From the NCBI GenBank assembly GCA_021325635.1, contig JAJPGV010000036.1, forward strand, positions 1 through 64,000: DNA of 64,000 bases, read 5' to 3'. This stretch comes from Chloroflexota bacterium. GTDB lineage: Bacteria; Chloroflexota; JAJPGV01. Under the pieces are notes generated by a model that was not told the origin of the DNA, made no database searches, and saw only the letters and a list, made by a program, of their open reading frames with translations. The position numbers were made by a program, and so were the translations under genes. This document shows positions 8,382-16,193 of the stretch, in pieces (the first letter of the stretch is position 1; every line of letters starts with the position of its first letter).

Positions 8382-8828
8382 ACGGACAAGGCCGGCGCCC
8401 CTGGCCCGCGATCTGGTATCGCCACTTTCGACGGCCCCTGATACTGGGTAGAGGGGAGCGGATAACCCAAAGCGGCACCGGCTGACTCGCACTCGGCGCT
8501 GCTCCCCGGCGACGATGAGAAGGCCCGGGCCAAGCGGATCCCATGGTTGGCACCGACCGGCATCCCTTTGACATGAGGGCGGGTCACCGGCAGCCCAACC
8601 TTCGTCGCCAAGCTGTATACTTACGGGCGCTGCAGGATGGCGGGCCGAGGGCCGGCCAGCAGACGACGTTCCCAAAGAAGGAGGCGGCCTACACGTGGAC
8701 GACGGTCACAGTACCCAGTCCGGTTTCCTGTTCATAACTGCCTCCGGAGCGCTGCTGTAACACTCGCCTAGCCCATTTGGGCGCTACCTCCGGAGGCTCG
8801 ATTCTCGGAGCATCAAGGAGGTGGTGAA
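8382..8828. other. 447-bp intergenic region with a structured leader
   Basis: I see no supported gene here. A TATACT hexamer at 8616-8621 is a possible -10 element for the downstream gene, which would give a leader of about 200 nt. The leader holds the perfect inverted repeat at 8740-8797. Comparison by eye with the M-box magnesium and yybP-ykoY manganese riboswitch consensus sequences did not give a convincing match. Confidence 0.5.
8740..8797 (+). promoter_or_regulatory. structured 5' leader element before the MgtE-like gene
   Basis: GCCTCCGGAG at 8740-8749 pairs perfectly with CTCCGGAGGC at 8788-8797. The enclosed 38 nt contain a second hairpin, GCCC-ATTT-GGGC. The element ends 31 nt before the start codon and just upstream of the strong ribosome site AAGGAGGTG, so it could control translation. 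No known riboswitch class is assigned. Confidence 0.45.
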
Positions 8829-10064
8829 ATGGCTTTTCTCAGCGAGATCGTCGGCAAGCCGGTTCTGGACAGCCAGAACCACAAGGTCGGCGCCATCGAG
8901 GACGTGTGCGTGCCGGCGCACCAGCTGCCCTATCCCCAGGTAGCCGCCATCAAGGTCGGCGAGCGCTGGGTACCGTGGCGGCAGGTCGAGACCTTGGACG
9001 GGCAGCCGCGCCTGACCGTGCCCGCCGGTGACATCCTGGAATACGTGCTGCGCCCCCACGACGTGCGGCTGCGGGACGAAGTGCTGGACCACCAGGTGGT
9101 GGACGTGGAGGGACGCAAGGTCCGGCGCGTGAATGACCTGGCGCTCACCCGCACCAACGGCCACTACTCGCTGCTGGGCGTCGACATCTCCGCCCGGGCG
9201 CTGTTTCGCCGCCTCGGCATGCGCCCGCTGCTGGAGCGGCTGGGCCTGCAGGACAGCCGCGAGCTCATCGCCTGGCAGGACGTCGATCCCGTCGCCAGCG
9301 ACACGGTGACCGGCCTGCGCCTGCGCCACAGCCAGGAGACCATCTCCCGCCTGCACCCCTCCGACCTGGCCGACATCGTCGAAGACCTGACCGTCAGCGA
9401 GGGCGTGAACCTGCTGGCCAACCTCGACGACGAGAGCGCCGCCAACGTGCTGGAGGAGATCGACGAGGAGCGCCAGGCCGACCTGCTGGAGCAGATGGAG
9501 AGCGGACGCGCCGCGGACATCCTGGAGGAGATGGCCCCAGACGATGCGGCCGACGTGATTGCCGAGATGGACCCGGACAAGGCCAGCGAAGTCCTGAGCC
9601 TGATGGAAACCGAGGAATTCGAGGACGTGGCCCAGCTCCTGGGCTACGACGAAGACACGGCCGGCGGCATCATGACCACCGATTACGTGGCCATTGCCCA
9701 GGACTTCACCGTTGACGAGACCATCGAGCTGCTGCGCCGCGACTACCGCGACATCGACATGATCTACAACGTCTACGTGGTGCGAGATCCCGAGAGCGAG
9801 GAGCTGGTGGGGACGGTCACCCTGCGCGACCTGATCATGGCCGAGCCCAGCGCCAAGCTGTCGGAGATCGCCAAGGCCGACCCGGTGAAAGTGCGCATCG
9901 ACGATCACCAGAACGAGGTGGCCAAGACCATTGCCAAATACAACCTCATGTCGGTGCCGGTGGTAGACGAGGCCAACCGCCTGATGGGCATCGTCACCGT
10001 CGACGACGCGATCGACATCCTGCTGCCGACCGCCTGGAAGAAGCGCCTGCCCAAGATGTTCTGA
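8829..10064 (+). CDS. PRC-barrel / MgtE N-domain / CBS-pair protein without membrane part
   Basis: The 411-residue protein has three parts. Residues 1-150 contain two PRC-barrel-like beta modules (FLSEIVGKPVLDSQNHKVG and EVLDHQVVDVEGRKVRRV). Residues about 160-280 are the helical MgtE N domain with repeats such as LANLDDESAANVLEEIDEE. Residues about 285-400 form two CBS motifs (MTTDYVAIAQDFTVDETI and YNLMSVPVVDEANRLMGIV). The five-helix MgtE channel is absent, so it cannot itself transport magnesium. Similar soluble proteins accompany Nramp-type metal transporters in some Actinobacteria, but none is next to it here. Start ATG 8829 has an excellent AAGGAGGTG site. Confidence 0.85.
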   Translation: MAFLSEIVGKPVLDSQNHKVGAIEDVCVPAHQLPYPQVAAIKVGERWVPWRQVETLDGQPRLTVPAGDILEYVLRPHDVRLRDEVLDHQVVDVEGRKVRRVNDLALTRTNGHYSLLGVDISARALFRRLGMRPLLERLGLQDSRELIAWQDVDPVASDTVTGLRLRHSQETISRLHPSDLADIVEDLTVSEGVNLLANLDDESAANVLEEIDEERQADLLEQMESGRAADILEEMAPDDAADVIAEMDPDKASEVLSLMETEEFEDVAQLLGYDEDTAGGIMTTDYVAIAQDFTVDETIELLRRDYRDIDMIYNVYVVRDPESEELVGTVTLRDLIMAEPSAKLSEIAKADPVKVRIDDHQNEVAKTIAKYNLMSVPVVDEANRLMGIVTVDDAIDILLPTAWKKRLPKMF

Positions 10065-10182
10065 GCCGGCCCCGAGGCTGGGAGGCGCCGGAGGAGAGCG
10101 GCTGAACGGATCGGTCGCTCGACAGTCAGGATGACGCGAACGGGGCGGCGGGCGCGGGCTCGTTCCCGCTACACTTGACGGG

Positions 10183-10188
10183 TATAAT
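10183..10188 (+). promoter_or_regulatory. candidate -10 element (TATAAT) of the rpmF cluster
   Basis: A perfect TATAAT lies 21 nt before the ATG at 10209, following the converging context CTTGACGGG. The -35 region at the usual distance is poor. It is the only promoter-like site directly ahead of the DUF177-rpmF-fab cluster. Confidence 0.5.
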
Positions 10189-10208
10189 CCCAGTTCCGGG
10201 GGTTACCC

Positions 10209-10751
10209 ATGAAGCTGAACGTTGCGCAGCTGCTCAAGGCGGCCGTGGGGACCACGCGAGAGTACGAACTGGAGGAATCGCCTAGCGAGATCGAGGGCCA
10301 GCGGCTCACGCAGCCCGTTCGCGCGCGGCTGCACTTGACCCGCCTCAACGATGGCCTGCTGGCTCGCGGAGACGTGAGCACCGCCATCGAGACCGTCTGC
10401 AGCCGCTGTGCGGAATCGGCGGAGCAGCGGATCGCCTTTCACTTCGAGGAACGGTTTTGTCCGACCATCGACATCCTCACCGGCCAGCCAACCAGGCCCG
10501 AGGAAGCCGACGAGAACGAGCCGGTGTTCAACATCGACGCGAATCACCTGATGGACGTTGACGAGGTGATCAGACAGGGCGTGGTCATGGAGATGCCAAT
10601 GCACCCGCTGTGCCAAACGAACTGCCAAGGGCTGTGTCCCCGCTGCGGCGCCAACCTCAACCTGGGCGCCTGCGGCTGTGAGCCGGACACGCCCAGCGGA
10701 CCGCTGGCAGCCATGTTGAAAGACCTGGTGCCTCTGGTGAAAGAGAAGTGA
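10209..10751 (+). CDS. YceD/DUF177 family protein
   Basis: A 180-residue DUF177 protein. The family regularly precedes rpmF and is linked to 23S rRNA and large-subunit metabolism. Recognisable features are TAIETVCSRCAESAEQRI near residue 60 and the cysteine cluster CQTNCQGLCPRCGANLN at about residues 138-155, which looks able to bind zinc. rpmF follows after 20 nt, the conserved gene pair. Start ATG 10209 is supported by the family N-terminus MKLNVAQLL. Confidence 0.88.
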   Translation: MKLNVAQLLKAAVGTTREYELEESPSEIEGQRLTQPVRARLHLTRLNDGLLARGDVSTAIETVCSRCAESAEQRIAFHFEERFCPTIDILTGQPTRPEEADENEPVFNIDANHLMDVDEVIRQGVVMEMPMHPLCQTNCQGLCPRCGANLNLGACGCEPDTPSGPLAAMLKDLVPLVKEK

Positions 10752-10771
10752 GAAAGGAACAGCCGAGCTAG

Positions 10772-10960
10772 ATGGGCGCAGTACCAAAGGAACGAATCCC
10801 CAAGTCCAAGCAGGGCAAGCGACGCAGCCATTTGCACCTGGCGCCGGTTCACTTGGTGAACTGCCCGCAGTGCAAGACCCTCAAGCTGCCGCATCGCGTC
10901 TGCCCCAACTGCGGAACGTACAAGGGCCGCCAGGTCATCCAGCCAAAGTCCGCACAATAG
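10772..10960 (+). CDS. rpmF: 50S ribosomal protein L32
   Basis: A 62-residue L32 with the typical basic N-terminus (AVPKERIPKSKQGKRRSH) and the four-cysteine zinc ribbon CPQC...CPNC (C+ form). L32 is a late-assembling protein of the large subunit. It sits between DUF177 and fatty-acid genes, the standard bacterial order. AAAGGAAC upstream of the DUF177 stop region could serve as ribosome site. Confidence 0.95.
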   Translation: MGAVPKERIPKSKQGKRRSHLHLAPVHLVNCPQCKTLKLPHRVCPNCGTYKGRQVIQPKSAQ

Positions 10961-10971
10961 GCTAGGCTGCG

Positions 10972-11886
10972 CTGAGCACCGCGCTGCTGTTTCCCGGCCA
11001 GGGCAGCCAGTCCGTCGGGATGGCGCGAGACGTGTACGATGCGCTGCCCGCGGCACGCGAGGTCATTAGGGCAGCTGACGATATCCTGGGCTACCGCCTT
11101 TCGACACTCATGTTCGAGGGCCCCGAGGAGGAGCTCACGGAAACGGCCAATGCCCAGCCGGCCATCTTCACCGCCAGCGTGGCCATGCTGCGCTGCGCCA
11201 CTTTGCCCCAGGACGTGGCCTTCGTGGCCGGCCACAGCGTGGGTGAATACTCGGCCCTGGTGGCCGCCGGCTGCCTGACGTTCGAGGATGGCCTGCGGCT
11301 GGTTCGCGAGCGCGGCCGACTCATGAGCGAGGCTGGCACGGATGCGCCCGGTGGCATGCTGGCCGTCCTGGGCCTCGAAGACGGGGCCATCGAGGAGGCG
11401 TGCGCCTCCGTGTCGCCGCTGACTGCCTGCGCCGCCAACTACAACGCCCCCGGGCAAACCATCGTCTCCGGCGAGGAAGCGGCCCTGGAGGCGGTTACCG
11501 CGGCGCTCAAGGCGCGCGGCGCCAAGCGTGTGCTGCGGCTCAACGTCAGCGCCGCGTTCCACTCGCCCATCATGGCTGCCGCGGCAGCCAAGCTCGACGA
11601 GGCAATCGAGCGCACGCCGCTGGCGGCTCCTCGCTGGCCGGTGATCGGCAACGTGAGCGCTGAGCCGCTGCACACGGAGGACGACGTTCGGCGCGAGCTG
11701 GCCGCCCAGATCGCGGCCCCCGTTCGCTGGGAGGCGTCGGTGAGACGCATGATCACCGGCGGCGCCAAACGGCTGATCGAGATCGGCCCGGGCAGGGTGC
11801 TCACCGGGCTGGCCAAGCGCATCGAGCCATCCGTCGAAGCGCTGCACGTGAGCGACCTGGAAAGTCCGCGTGGCGTCGCCGTCTAG
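10972..11886 (+). CDS. fabD: malonyl-CoA:ACP transacylase (FabD)
   Basis: FabD moves malonyl groups from CoA to acyl carrier protein for fatty-acid synthesis. The frame shows the oxyanion-hole motif FPGQGSQ (residues 7-13), the nucleophile elbow GHSVGE (Ser89) and a histidine in SAAFHSPIM. The first ATG (11020) falls after GQGSQ and would delete it. An in-frame TAG at 10963 bounds the frame, leaving CTG 10972 as the only sensible start; it gives 304 residues, the usual length. No strong Shine-Dalgarno is seen, so translation may be coupled to rpmF, whose stop is 11 nt upstream. fabG overlaps the 3' end. Confidence 0.92.
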   Translation: MSTALLFPGQGSQSVGMARDVYDALPAAREVIRAADDILGYRLSTLMFEGPEEELTETANAQPAIFTASVAMLRCATLPQDVAFVAGHSVGEYSALVAAGCLTFEDGLRLVRERGRLMSEAGTDAPGGMLAVLGLEDGAIEEACASVSPLTACAANYNAPGQTIVSGEEAALEAVTAALKARGAKRVLRLNVSAAFHSPIMAAAAAKLDEAIERTPLAAPRWPVIGNVSAEPLHTEDDVRRELAAQIAAPVRWEASVRRMITGGAKRLIEIGPGRVLTGLAKRIEPSVEALHVSDLESPRGVAV

Positions 11887-12640
11887 CCGGGCACCGGCCT
11901 TCTCACTTGCCGAGCGCGTAGCCGTGGTTACGGGAGCGTCGGGCACGATCGGCTCGGCCGCGGCCCGAACCCTGGCGGAGCTGGGGGCCACGGTCGTACT
12001 CAACTACAACCGCAATCCGGATGGCGCCGAAGCCATCGCCGGCGCCATCCGCCAAGCCGGCGGCCGAGCCGAGCTGTGCGCCGCAGACGTAAGCACGCCC
12101 GAAGGCGCCGAGGAGCTCACCGGCTACGCCGTCAAGCAGCTTGGCAGGCTCGACATCCTGGTGAACAATGCCGGCATCACCCGCGACGGGCTGGCGCTGC
12201 GCATGACCGAGAGCGACTGGGACGCCGTGCTCGATACGAATCTCAAGGGCGCCTTCTTGTGCTCCAAGCAGGCGCTGCGGCCGATGCTGCGCCAGCGCTG
12301 GGGCCGCATCGTGAACGTCAGCTCAGTGGCCGGGCTGGTGGGCAATCCCGGCCAGGCCAACTATTCGGCCGCCAAGGCCGGCCTGATCGGCCTCACCAGG
12401 GCCCTGGCCCGCGAAGTGGCTTCGCGCAACGTGACCGTCAACGCCGTGGCCCCCGGCTACATCCCGAGCGCCATCTGGGATGACGTGGCCGAGGAAGCCA
12501 AGGCGGCGGTGCTGGCGCAAATCCCCATGGGCCGGACCGGCACGCCGCAAGAGGTGGCCAGCGCGATCGCCTTCCTGGCCTCGGAGGAGGCCTCGTATAT
12601 CACCGGCCAGGTCCTGGCCATCGACGGCGGGATGACGTAG
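11870..12640 (+). CDS. fabG: 3-oxoacyl-ACP reductase (FabG)
   Basis: A 256-residue short-chain dehydrogenase reducing 3-ketoacyl-ACP with NADPH in fatty-acid elongation. Seen are the cofactor loop TGASGTIGSAAA, NNAG near residue 98, the catalytic Ser in VNVSSVAG and the YSAAKAG Tyr-Lys pair. It starts at GTG 11870, 17 nt inside fabD, and is followed by accC after 3 nt. The N-terminal 15 residues before AFSLAERVAVVTG are not conserved in the family. Confidence 0.9.
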   Translation: MASPSSRAPAFSLAERVAVVTGASGTIGSAAARTLAELGATVVLNYNRNPDGAEAIAGAIRQAGGRAELCAADVSTPEGAEELTGYAVKQLGRLDILVNNAGITRDGLALRMTESDWDAVLDTNLKGAFLCSKQALRPMLRQRWGRIVNVSSVAGLVGNPGQANYSAAKAGLIGLTRALAREVASRNVTVNAVAPGYIPSAIWDDVAEEAKAAVLAQIPMGRTGTPQEVASAIAFLASEEASYITGQVLAIDGGMT

Positions 12641-12643
12641 AGG

Positions 12644-14011
12644 ATGTTTCGTAAAGTCCTCGTCGCCAACCGTGGGGAGATCGCGGTCAGGATCGTCCGC
12701 ACCTGCCGGGAGCTGGGCATCAAGACGGTGGTGGTCTTCTCCGAAGCGGACCGCGACAGCCTGGCGGTGCGAATGGCCGACGAGGCCATCTGCATCGGCC
12801 CGCCGGCCAGCGTCAAGAGCTATCTCAACATCCCCAACATCATCTCGGCGGCCTCCATCTCCGGCGCCGACGCGATTCATCCGGGCTACGGATTCCTGGC
12901 CGAGAACAGCTACCTGGCCGAGATCTGCGAGCAGATGCACATCACCTTCGTCGGGCCCAGCGCGCCGGTGATGGAGCGCCTGGCCGACAAGGTGCTGGCC
13001 CGCGAGGCCATGGCCCAGGCCGGGCTGCCAATCATTCCCGGCTCGGAGAGGGCCACGCGCAGCCTGGCCGAGGCCGAGCACATCGCCCGTAAGCTGGGCT
13101 ATCCCATCATGCTCAAGGCGGCCGCCGGCGGTGGCGGGCGAGGCCTGCGCGTGGTGCACAGCGCGGAGGACCTGGCCCGGGTGTATCCCACCGCTCAGAG
13201 CGAGGCCGAGAGCGCCTTCGGCAACGGCGAGCTGTACCTGGAGCGCTACCTGGAACAGGCGCGTCACATCGAGATCCAGGTGCTGGTCGACTGCCACGGC
13301 AACAGCATCCACCTGGGCGAGCGCGACTGCTCGGTGCAGCGCCGGCATCAGAAGCTGATCGAGGAATCACCCTCGCCGGCGGTGTCGCCCGCGCTGCGCG
13401 AGCAGATGGGCTCGCTGGCCGCGGAGGCCGCGGCGAAGGTTGGCTACACCAACGCCGGAACGATGGAATTCTTGGTGGACGCCGCCGGCAAGTTCTACTT
13501 CATGGAGATCAATACGCGCATCCAGGTGGAGCACCCGGTGACCGAAGCCATCTACGGCGTGGACCTGGTGAAGCTTCAGCTGCAGGTTGCGGCCGGTGAG
13601 CGCCTGCCCTTCCAGCAGCAGGACCTGCAGGCCAGTGGCCACGCCATCGAATGCCGGGTGAACGCGGAGGATGCGTCGCGAGACTTCACGCCCGACGCTG
13701 GCCAGGTGACGGACTTCATCGCGCCGGGCGGCCCCGGCATCCGCATCGACTCCCACCTCTACCCGGGCTACCGCGTGCCGCCCTTCTACGATTCGCTGCT
13801 GGCCAAGGTGATTGCTCACGGCCCGGACCGTGCGACGGCAATCGCCCGTATGCGGCGCGCCCTGCAAGAGCTCGCTATCAACGGCGTGAAAACCACCATC
13901 CCGTTTCACCTGCACGTCCTGCGCGAGAGCGAGTTCGTGCAGGGCAAGATCGACACCACGTACGTAGACCGCCTCCCGCTGGAAGACCTCCGGGCGACCG
14001 GCGCAGCCTAG
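12644..14011 (+). CDS. accC: acetyl-CoA carboxylase, biotin carboxylase subunit
   Basis: A 455-residue biotin carboxylase that makes carboxybiotin from ATP and bicarbonate, first step of malonyl-CoA synthesis. Motifs are FRKVLVANRGEIAVRI at the N-terminus, HPGYGFLAEN, the ATP-grasp loop GGGGRGLRVV, ERDCSVQRRHQK and MEINTRIQVEHPVTE. Full length and no breaks. No accB lies adjacent; the carboxyl carrier must be elsewhere. It is part of the fab operon, with nusB 19 nt downstream. Confidence 0.94.
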   Translation: MFRKVLVANRGEIAVRIVRTCRELGIKTVVVFSEADRDSLAVRMADEAICIGPPASVKSYLNIPNIISAASISGADAIHPGYGFLAENSYLAEICEQMHITFVGPSAPVMERLADKVLAREAMAQAGLPIIPGSERATRSLAEAEHIARKLGYPIMLKAAAGGGGRGLRVVHSAEDLARVYPTAQSEAESAFGNGELYLERYLEQARHIEIQVLVDCHGNSIHLGERDCSVQRRHQKLIEESPSPAVSPALREQMGSLAAEAAAKVGYTNAGTMEFLVDAAGKFYFMEINTRIQVEHPVTEAIYGVDLVKLQLQVAAGERLPFQQQDLQASGHAIECRVNAEDASRDFTPDAGQVTDFIAPGGPGIRIDSHLYPGYRVPPFYDSLLAKVIAHGPDRATAIARMRRALQELAINGVKTTIPFHLHVLRESEFVQGKIDTTYVDRLPLEDLRATGAA

Positions 14012-14017
14012 AAGACT

Positions 14018-14025
14018 GGGAGGAG
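14018..14025 (+). promoter_or_regulatory. Shine-Dalgarno that selects the CTG start of nusB
   Basis: GGGAGGAG lies 5 nt before CTG 14031 and 29 nt before the first ATG at 14055. Its strength and spacing argue that CTG is the true start. Confidence 0.65.
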
Positions 14026-14030
14026 CCACC

Positions 14031-14468
14031 CTGACTCCGCGCCGCCGATCCCGAATGCTGGCCGTGCAGGCCCTGTTCGAGCTGGACTTTCAGCCTCGCA
14101 CGGCCGATGAGGTGATTGAGGAGCGCCTGGCCGGCGAATCCCTCACACCCGAGAACCAGGATTTCGTGCGTCACCTAGTCAGCGGGGTGTTGCATCATAG
14201 AGAGGATATCGATGCGCTCATTACCAAAGCCGCGGCCCAGTGGCCGCTCGATCAGATCGCACGCGTTGACAAGAACGTGCTGCGACTTGCAATCTACGAG
14301 TTGATGTTCGATAATTCCGCGGCCCCGGCCAAAGTGGCGATCAGCGAAGCTGTTGAGCTCGCCCGCCTGTTGGGCAGCGCCACCTCTCCTAAGTTCGTCA
14401 ACGGAGTGCTGGGCGCCATCCTGGGGTCCAGCGAAAAACAGCGAACCAATCCAGAGGAGGTGAATTGA
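14031..14468 (+). CDS. nusB: transcription antitermination factor NusB
   Basis: NusB binds boxA RNA with S10 in rRNA antitermination. From CTG 14031 the product has 145 residues and begins [18 protein letters not shown], which restores the arginine-rich N-terminus used for RNA contact; ATG 14055 would remove it. Other landmarks are [36 protein letters not shown] and [12 protein letters not shown]. Its TGA shares one base with the acpP ATG, so the two are coupled. Confidence 0.9.
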   Translation: MTPRRRSRMLAVQALFELDFQPRTADEVIEERLAGESLTPENQDFVRHLVSGVLHHREDIDALITKAAAQWPLDQIARVDKNVLRLAIYELMFDNSAAPAKVAISEAVELARLLGSATSPKFVNGVLGAILGSSEKQRTNPEEVN

Positions 14469-14707
14469 TGGCGGCCGATGTGTATGACCGAATGAAGAAG
14501 ATCATCGTCGAGCAATTGGGGGTTGACGAGGCCGACGTAACGCCGCAGGCGTCTTTCGTTGAAGACCTGAATGCCGATTCGCTCGACCTTGTCGAGCTGA
14601 TCATGTCGCTCGAGGAGGAATTCAACCTCGAGATCTCGGATGAGGACGCGGAGAAGATCCACACCGTGAGCGACGCCCTGGAGTACGTCCAGGAGCACCT
14701 CGAGTAA
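14468..14707 (+). CDS. acpP: acyl carrier protein
   Basis: A 79-residue acidic protein with the phosphopantetheine site DSLD (Ser38) in the stretch [21 protein letters not shown]. It carries growing acyl chains for FabD, FabG and the rest of fatty-acid synthesis. It starts at ATG 14468, whose A is the last base of the nusB stop; AGGAGG lies 9 nt upstream. A TTG at 14465 is an alternative start. Confidence 0.95.
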   Translation: MAADVYDRMKKIIVEQLGVDEADVTPQASFVEDLNADSLDLVELIMSLEEEFNLEISDEDAEKIHTVSDALEYVQEHLE

Positions 14708-14742
14708 CGGACCCGCGGGCCGTTTTACGGGCGGCATGACCC

Positions 14743-14748
14743 TATACT
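14743..14748 (+). promoter_or_regulatory. candidate -10 element (TATACT) of clpP
   Basis: TATACT lies 37 nt ahead of the clpP GTG in the only sizeable gap of this cluster. The -35 region is weak. Confidence 0.35.
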
Positions 14749-14784
14749 TCGTCTACATCCTCGCGTCCCCCTAGGAGAGCAGTT

Positions 14785-15414
14785 GTGGGCTTGATTCCCA
14801 TGGTCATCGAAACGTCCCCACGTGGCGAGCGGGCGTTCGACATCTATTCCCGCCTGTTGAAAGACCGGATCATCTTTCTCGGCACCGGCATCAACGACCA
14901 GATCGCCAACATCATCATCGCCCAGCTGCTGTTCCTCGAGAGCGAGGACCCCGACAAGGACATCAATATGTACATCCATTCGCCGGGCGGGTCCATTCAC
15001 GCCGGCCTGGCGATCTACGACACCATGCAGCTGATCAAGCCCGACGTGGCTACCCATGCGGTTGGCGTCACGGCCAGCATGGGCACGGTGCTCCTGGCCG
15101 GCGGCGCGCGGGGCAAGCGCTTTGCGCTGCCGCACGCCACGGTGCACATGCACCAGGCTCACAGCGGAACGCAGGGAGCCGCCACCGACATCGAGATCAT
15201 GGCCAAAGAGGTCATCCGTCTGCAGACCATGCTGCGTGAGATCCTGGCCAAGCACACCGGCCAGCCATACGAGAAGATCGCCCACGACTCCGATCGCGAC
15301 TTCTGGCTTACGGCCGAAGCGGCGGTGGAGTACGGTCTTGTGGACGAGATCCTGCAGCCTTCGTCGACAAAGGATCTCACGCTCGTCGGCGGAGCTTCCT
15401 CCTCTTCCGATTAG
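14785..15414 (+). CDS. clpP: ATP-dependent Clp protease proteolytic subunit
   Basis: A 209-residue ClpP. The catalytic triad is visible as Ser98 in TASMG, His123 in HMHQAH and Asp172 in SDRDFWL. The substrate-binding strands [17 protein letters not shown] and [14 protein letters not shown] are intact. ClpP forms a double heptamer and works with ClpX or ClpA unfoldases. Start is GTG 14785. It may have its own promoter in the 77-nt gap after acpP. A hairpin lies 37 nt after the stop. Confidence 0.94.
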   Translation: MGLIPMVIETSPRGERAFDIYSRLLKDRIIFLGTGINDQIANIIIAQLLFLESEDPDKDINMYIHSPGGSIHAGLAIYDTMQLIKPDVATHAVGVTASMGTVLLAGGARGKRFALPHATVHMHQAHSGTQGAATDIEIMAKEVIRLQTMLREILAKHTGQPYEKIAHDSDRDFWLTAEAAVEYGLVDEILQPSSTKDLTLVGGASSSSD

Positions 15415-15450
15415 CGATACGAAGGCTTAGGACTTAGGACAAGAAGGCTT

Positions 15451-15477
15451 CGAGCCCCGACCAATGGCCGGGGCTCG
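15451..15477. terminator. hairpin between convergent clpP and KGG-protein genes
   Basis: CGAGCCCCG at 15451-15459 pairs with CGGGGCTCG at 15469-15477 around a 9-nt loop. No clear T-run follows on either strand, so termination is likely but not certain. Confidence 0.55.
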
Positions 15478-15503
15478 ACAGTACGTTCTGGAGGAACGTC
15501 CGC

Positions 15504-15806
15504 TTAAGGACGGGGCCGTCTGCTCCGGCCGGCGCCCGGCTTGGGCTGGCCCTTTCCGTTCTGCCCACCTTTGCGACCGATCTCGGCGTAGTGCTCCGAG
15601 CCGTGGCGCGCTTTCGTCGCCTCGCCGCCCAGGCGACCGATCTCTCGCAAGTAGTCGAGGCCGCGATCCTTAATCGCTTGCCCGCCCTTGCGGCCGATCT
15701 CCCGGAAGAATTCGGGCCCGTACTTCGCCTTCACCGCCTGTCCGCCTTTGGACGTTTCGCCGGCGCCCCGGCCGCGGGTTGTGCCTTTGCCTGGATCTGC
15801 AGCCAT
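15504..15806 (-). CDS. stress-type KGG-repeat protein
   Basis: A 100-residue, Lys/Arg/Gly-rich hydrophilic protein. It contains about four copies of the KGG motif (SKGGQAVKAKYGPEFFREIG, RKGGQAIKDRG, RLGGEATKARHG, RKGGQNGKGQ) known from YciG/con-10-like stress-induced proteins. Their molecular role is poorly understood; expression in stationary phase, heat or desiccation is typical. The chosen start is ATG 15806. A promoter-like pair of hexamers lies about 100 nt upstream. Confidence 0.8.
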   Translation of the reverse strand: MAADPGKGTTRGRGAGETSKGGQAVKAKYGPEFFREIGRKGGQAIKDRGLDYLREIGRLGGEATKARHGSEHYAEIGRKGGQNGKGQPKPGAGRSRRPRP

Positions 15807-15905
15807 GCTGTCTTCTTCCCCCACAAGGCTGACGTTCCAAATCTCCCCAGACGGAGCGCCAGCCCGAAAGATGTTATTTCGCGGGCTCCATTGCCCGCTT
15901 GCAAT

Positions 15906-15934
15906 AGCATACTGTGCTCCGTTTACAAATGCAA
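15906..15934 (-). promoter_or_regulatory. candidate promoter of the KGG-repeat gene
   Basis: On the minus strand TTGCAT (15934-15929) and TATGCT (15911-15906) are separated by exactly 17 nt. The implied leader is about 90 nt. The match is moderate in both hexamers. Confidence 0.45.
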
Positions 15935-15943
15935 TGGCACTCG

Positions 15944-16010
15944 GGTAACCCTGACTTATGAGCCGCCCCGTGGCAGTTCGGTAACCCTGATTGATGAGCC
16001 GCCCCGTGGC
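15944..16010. repeat. two direct repeats of 31 bp, 36 bp apart
   Basis: Copies at 15944-15974 and 15980-16010 both begin GGTAACCCTGA and end ATGAGCCGCCCCGTGGC, with two differing bases between. They lie in the gap between the KGG gene and the next lipoprotein gene (15807-16193), which otherwise holds no recognisable gene. Two copies are too few to call a CRISPR. Confidence 0.8.
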
Positions 16011-16193
16011 GTGAATGGGGCTTGGCGAGTCAGGGTAGCAGCAGCGGCTGCGCTCCTTCTTCAGCGCCGACGTATCGGGCTGCACGGCACCACGGAACGC
16101 TGACGGCTGCGCTATGATAGGTACCAACCAGGCGCAACGACCGCGGGCGCTCCCGGGCCTGCCGCAAATGCCCGCTTGAGGTGAGTTGGTGTG

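Noticed and set aside
8700-8828. M-box or yybP-ykoY riboswitch
   Set aside because: The GCTGCTG segment recalls the M-box, but the conserved core segments and their order are absent by eye. Kept only as an unassigned structured leader.
15944-16010. CRISPR array
   Set aside because: Only two repeats with a 5-bp gap, no spacers of usual size and no cas genes.
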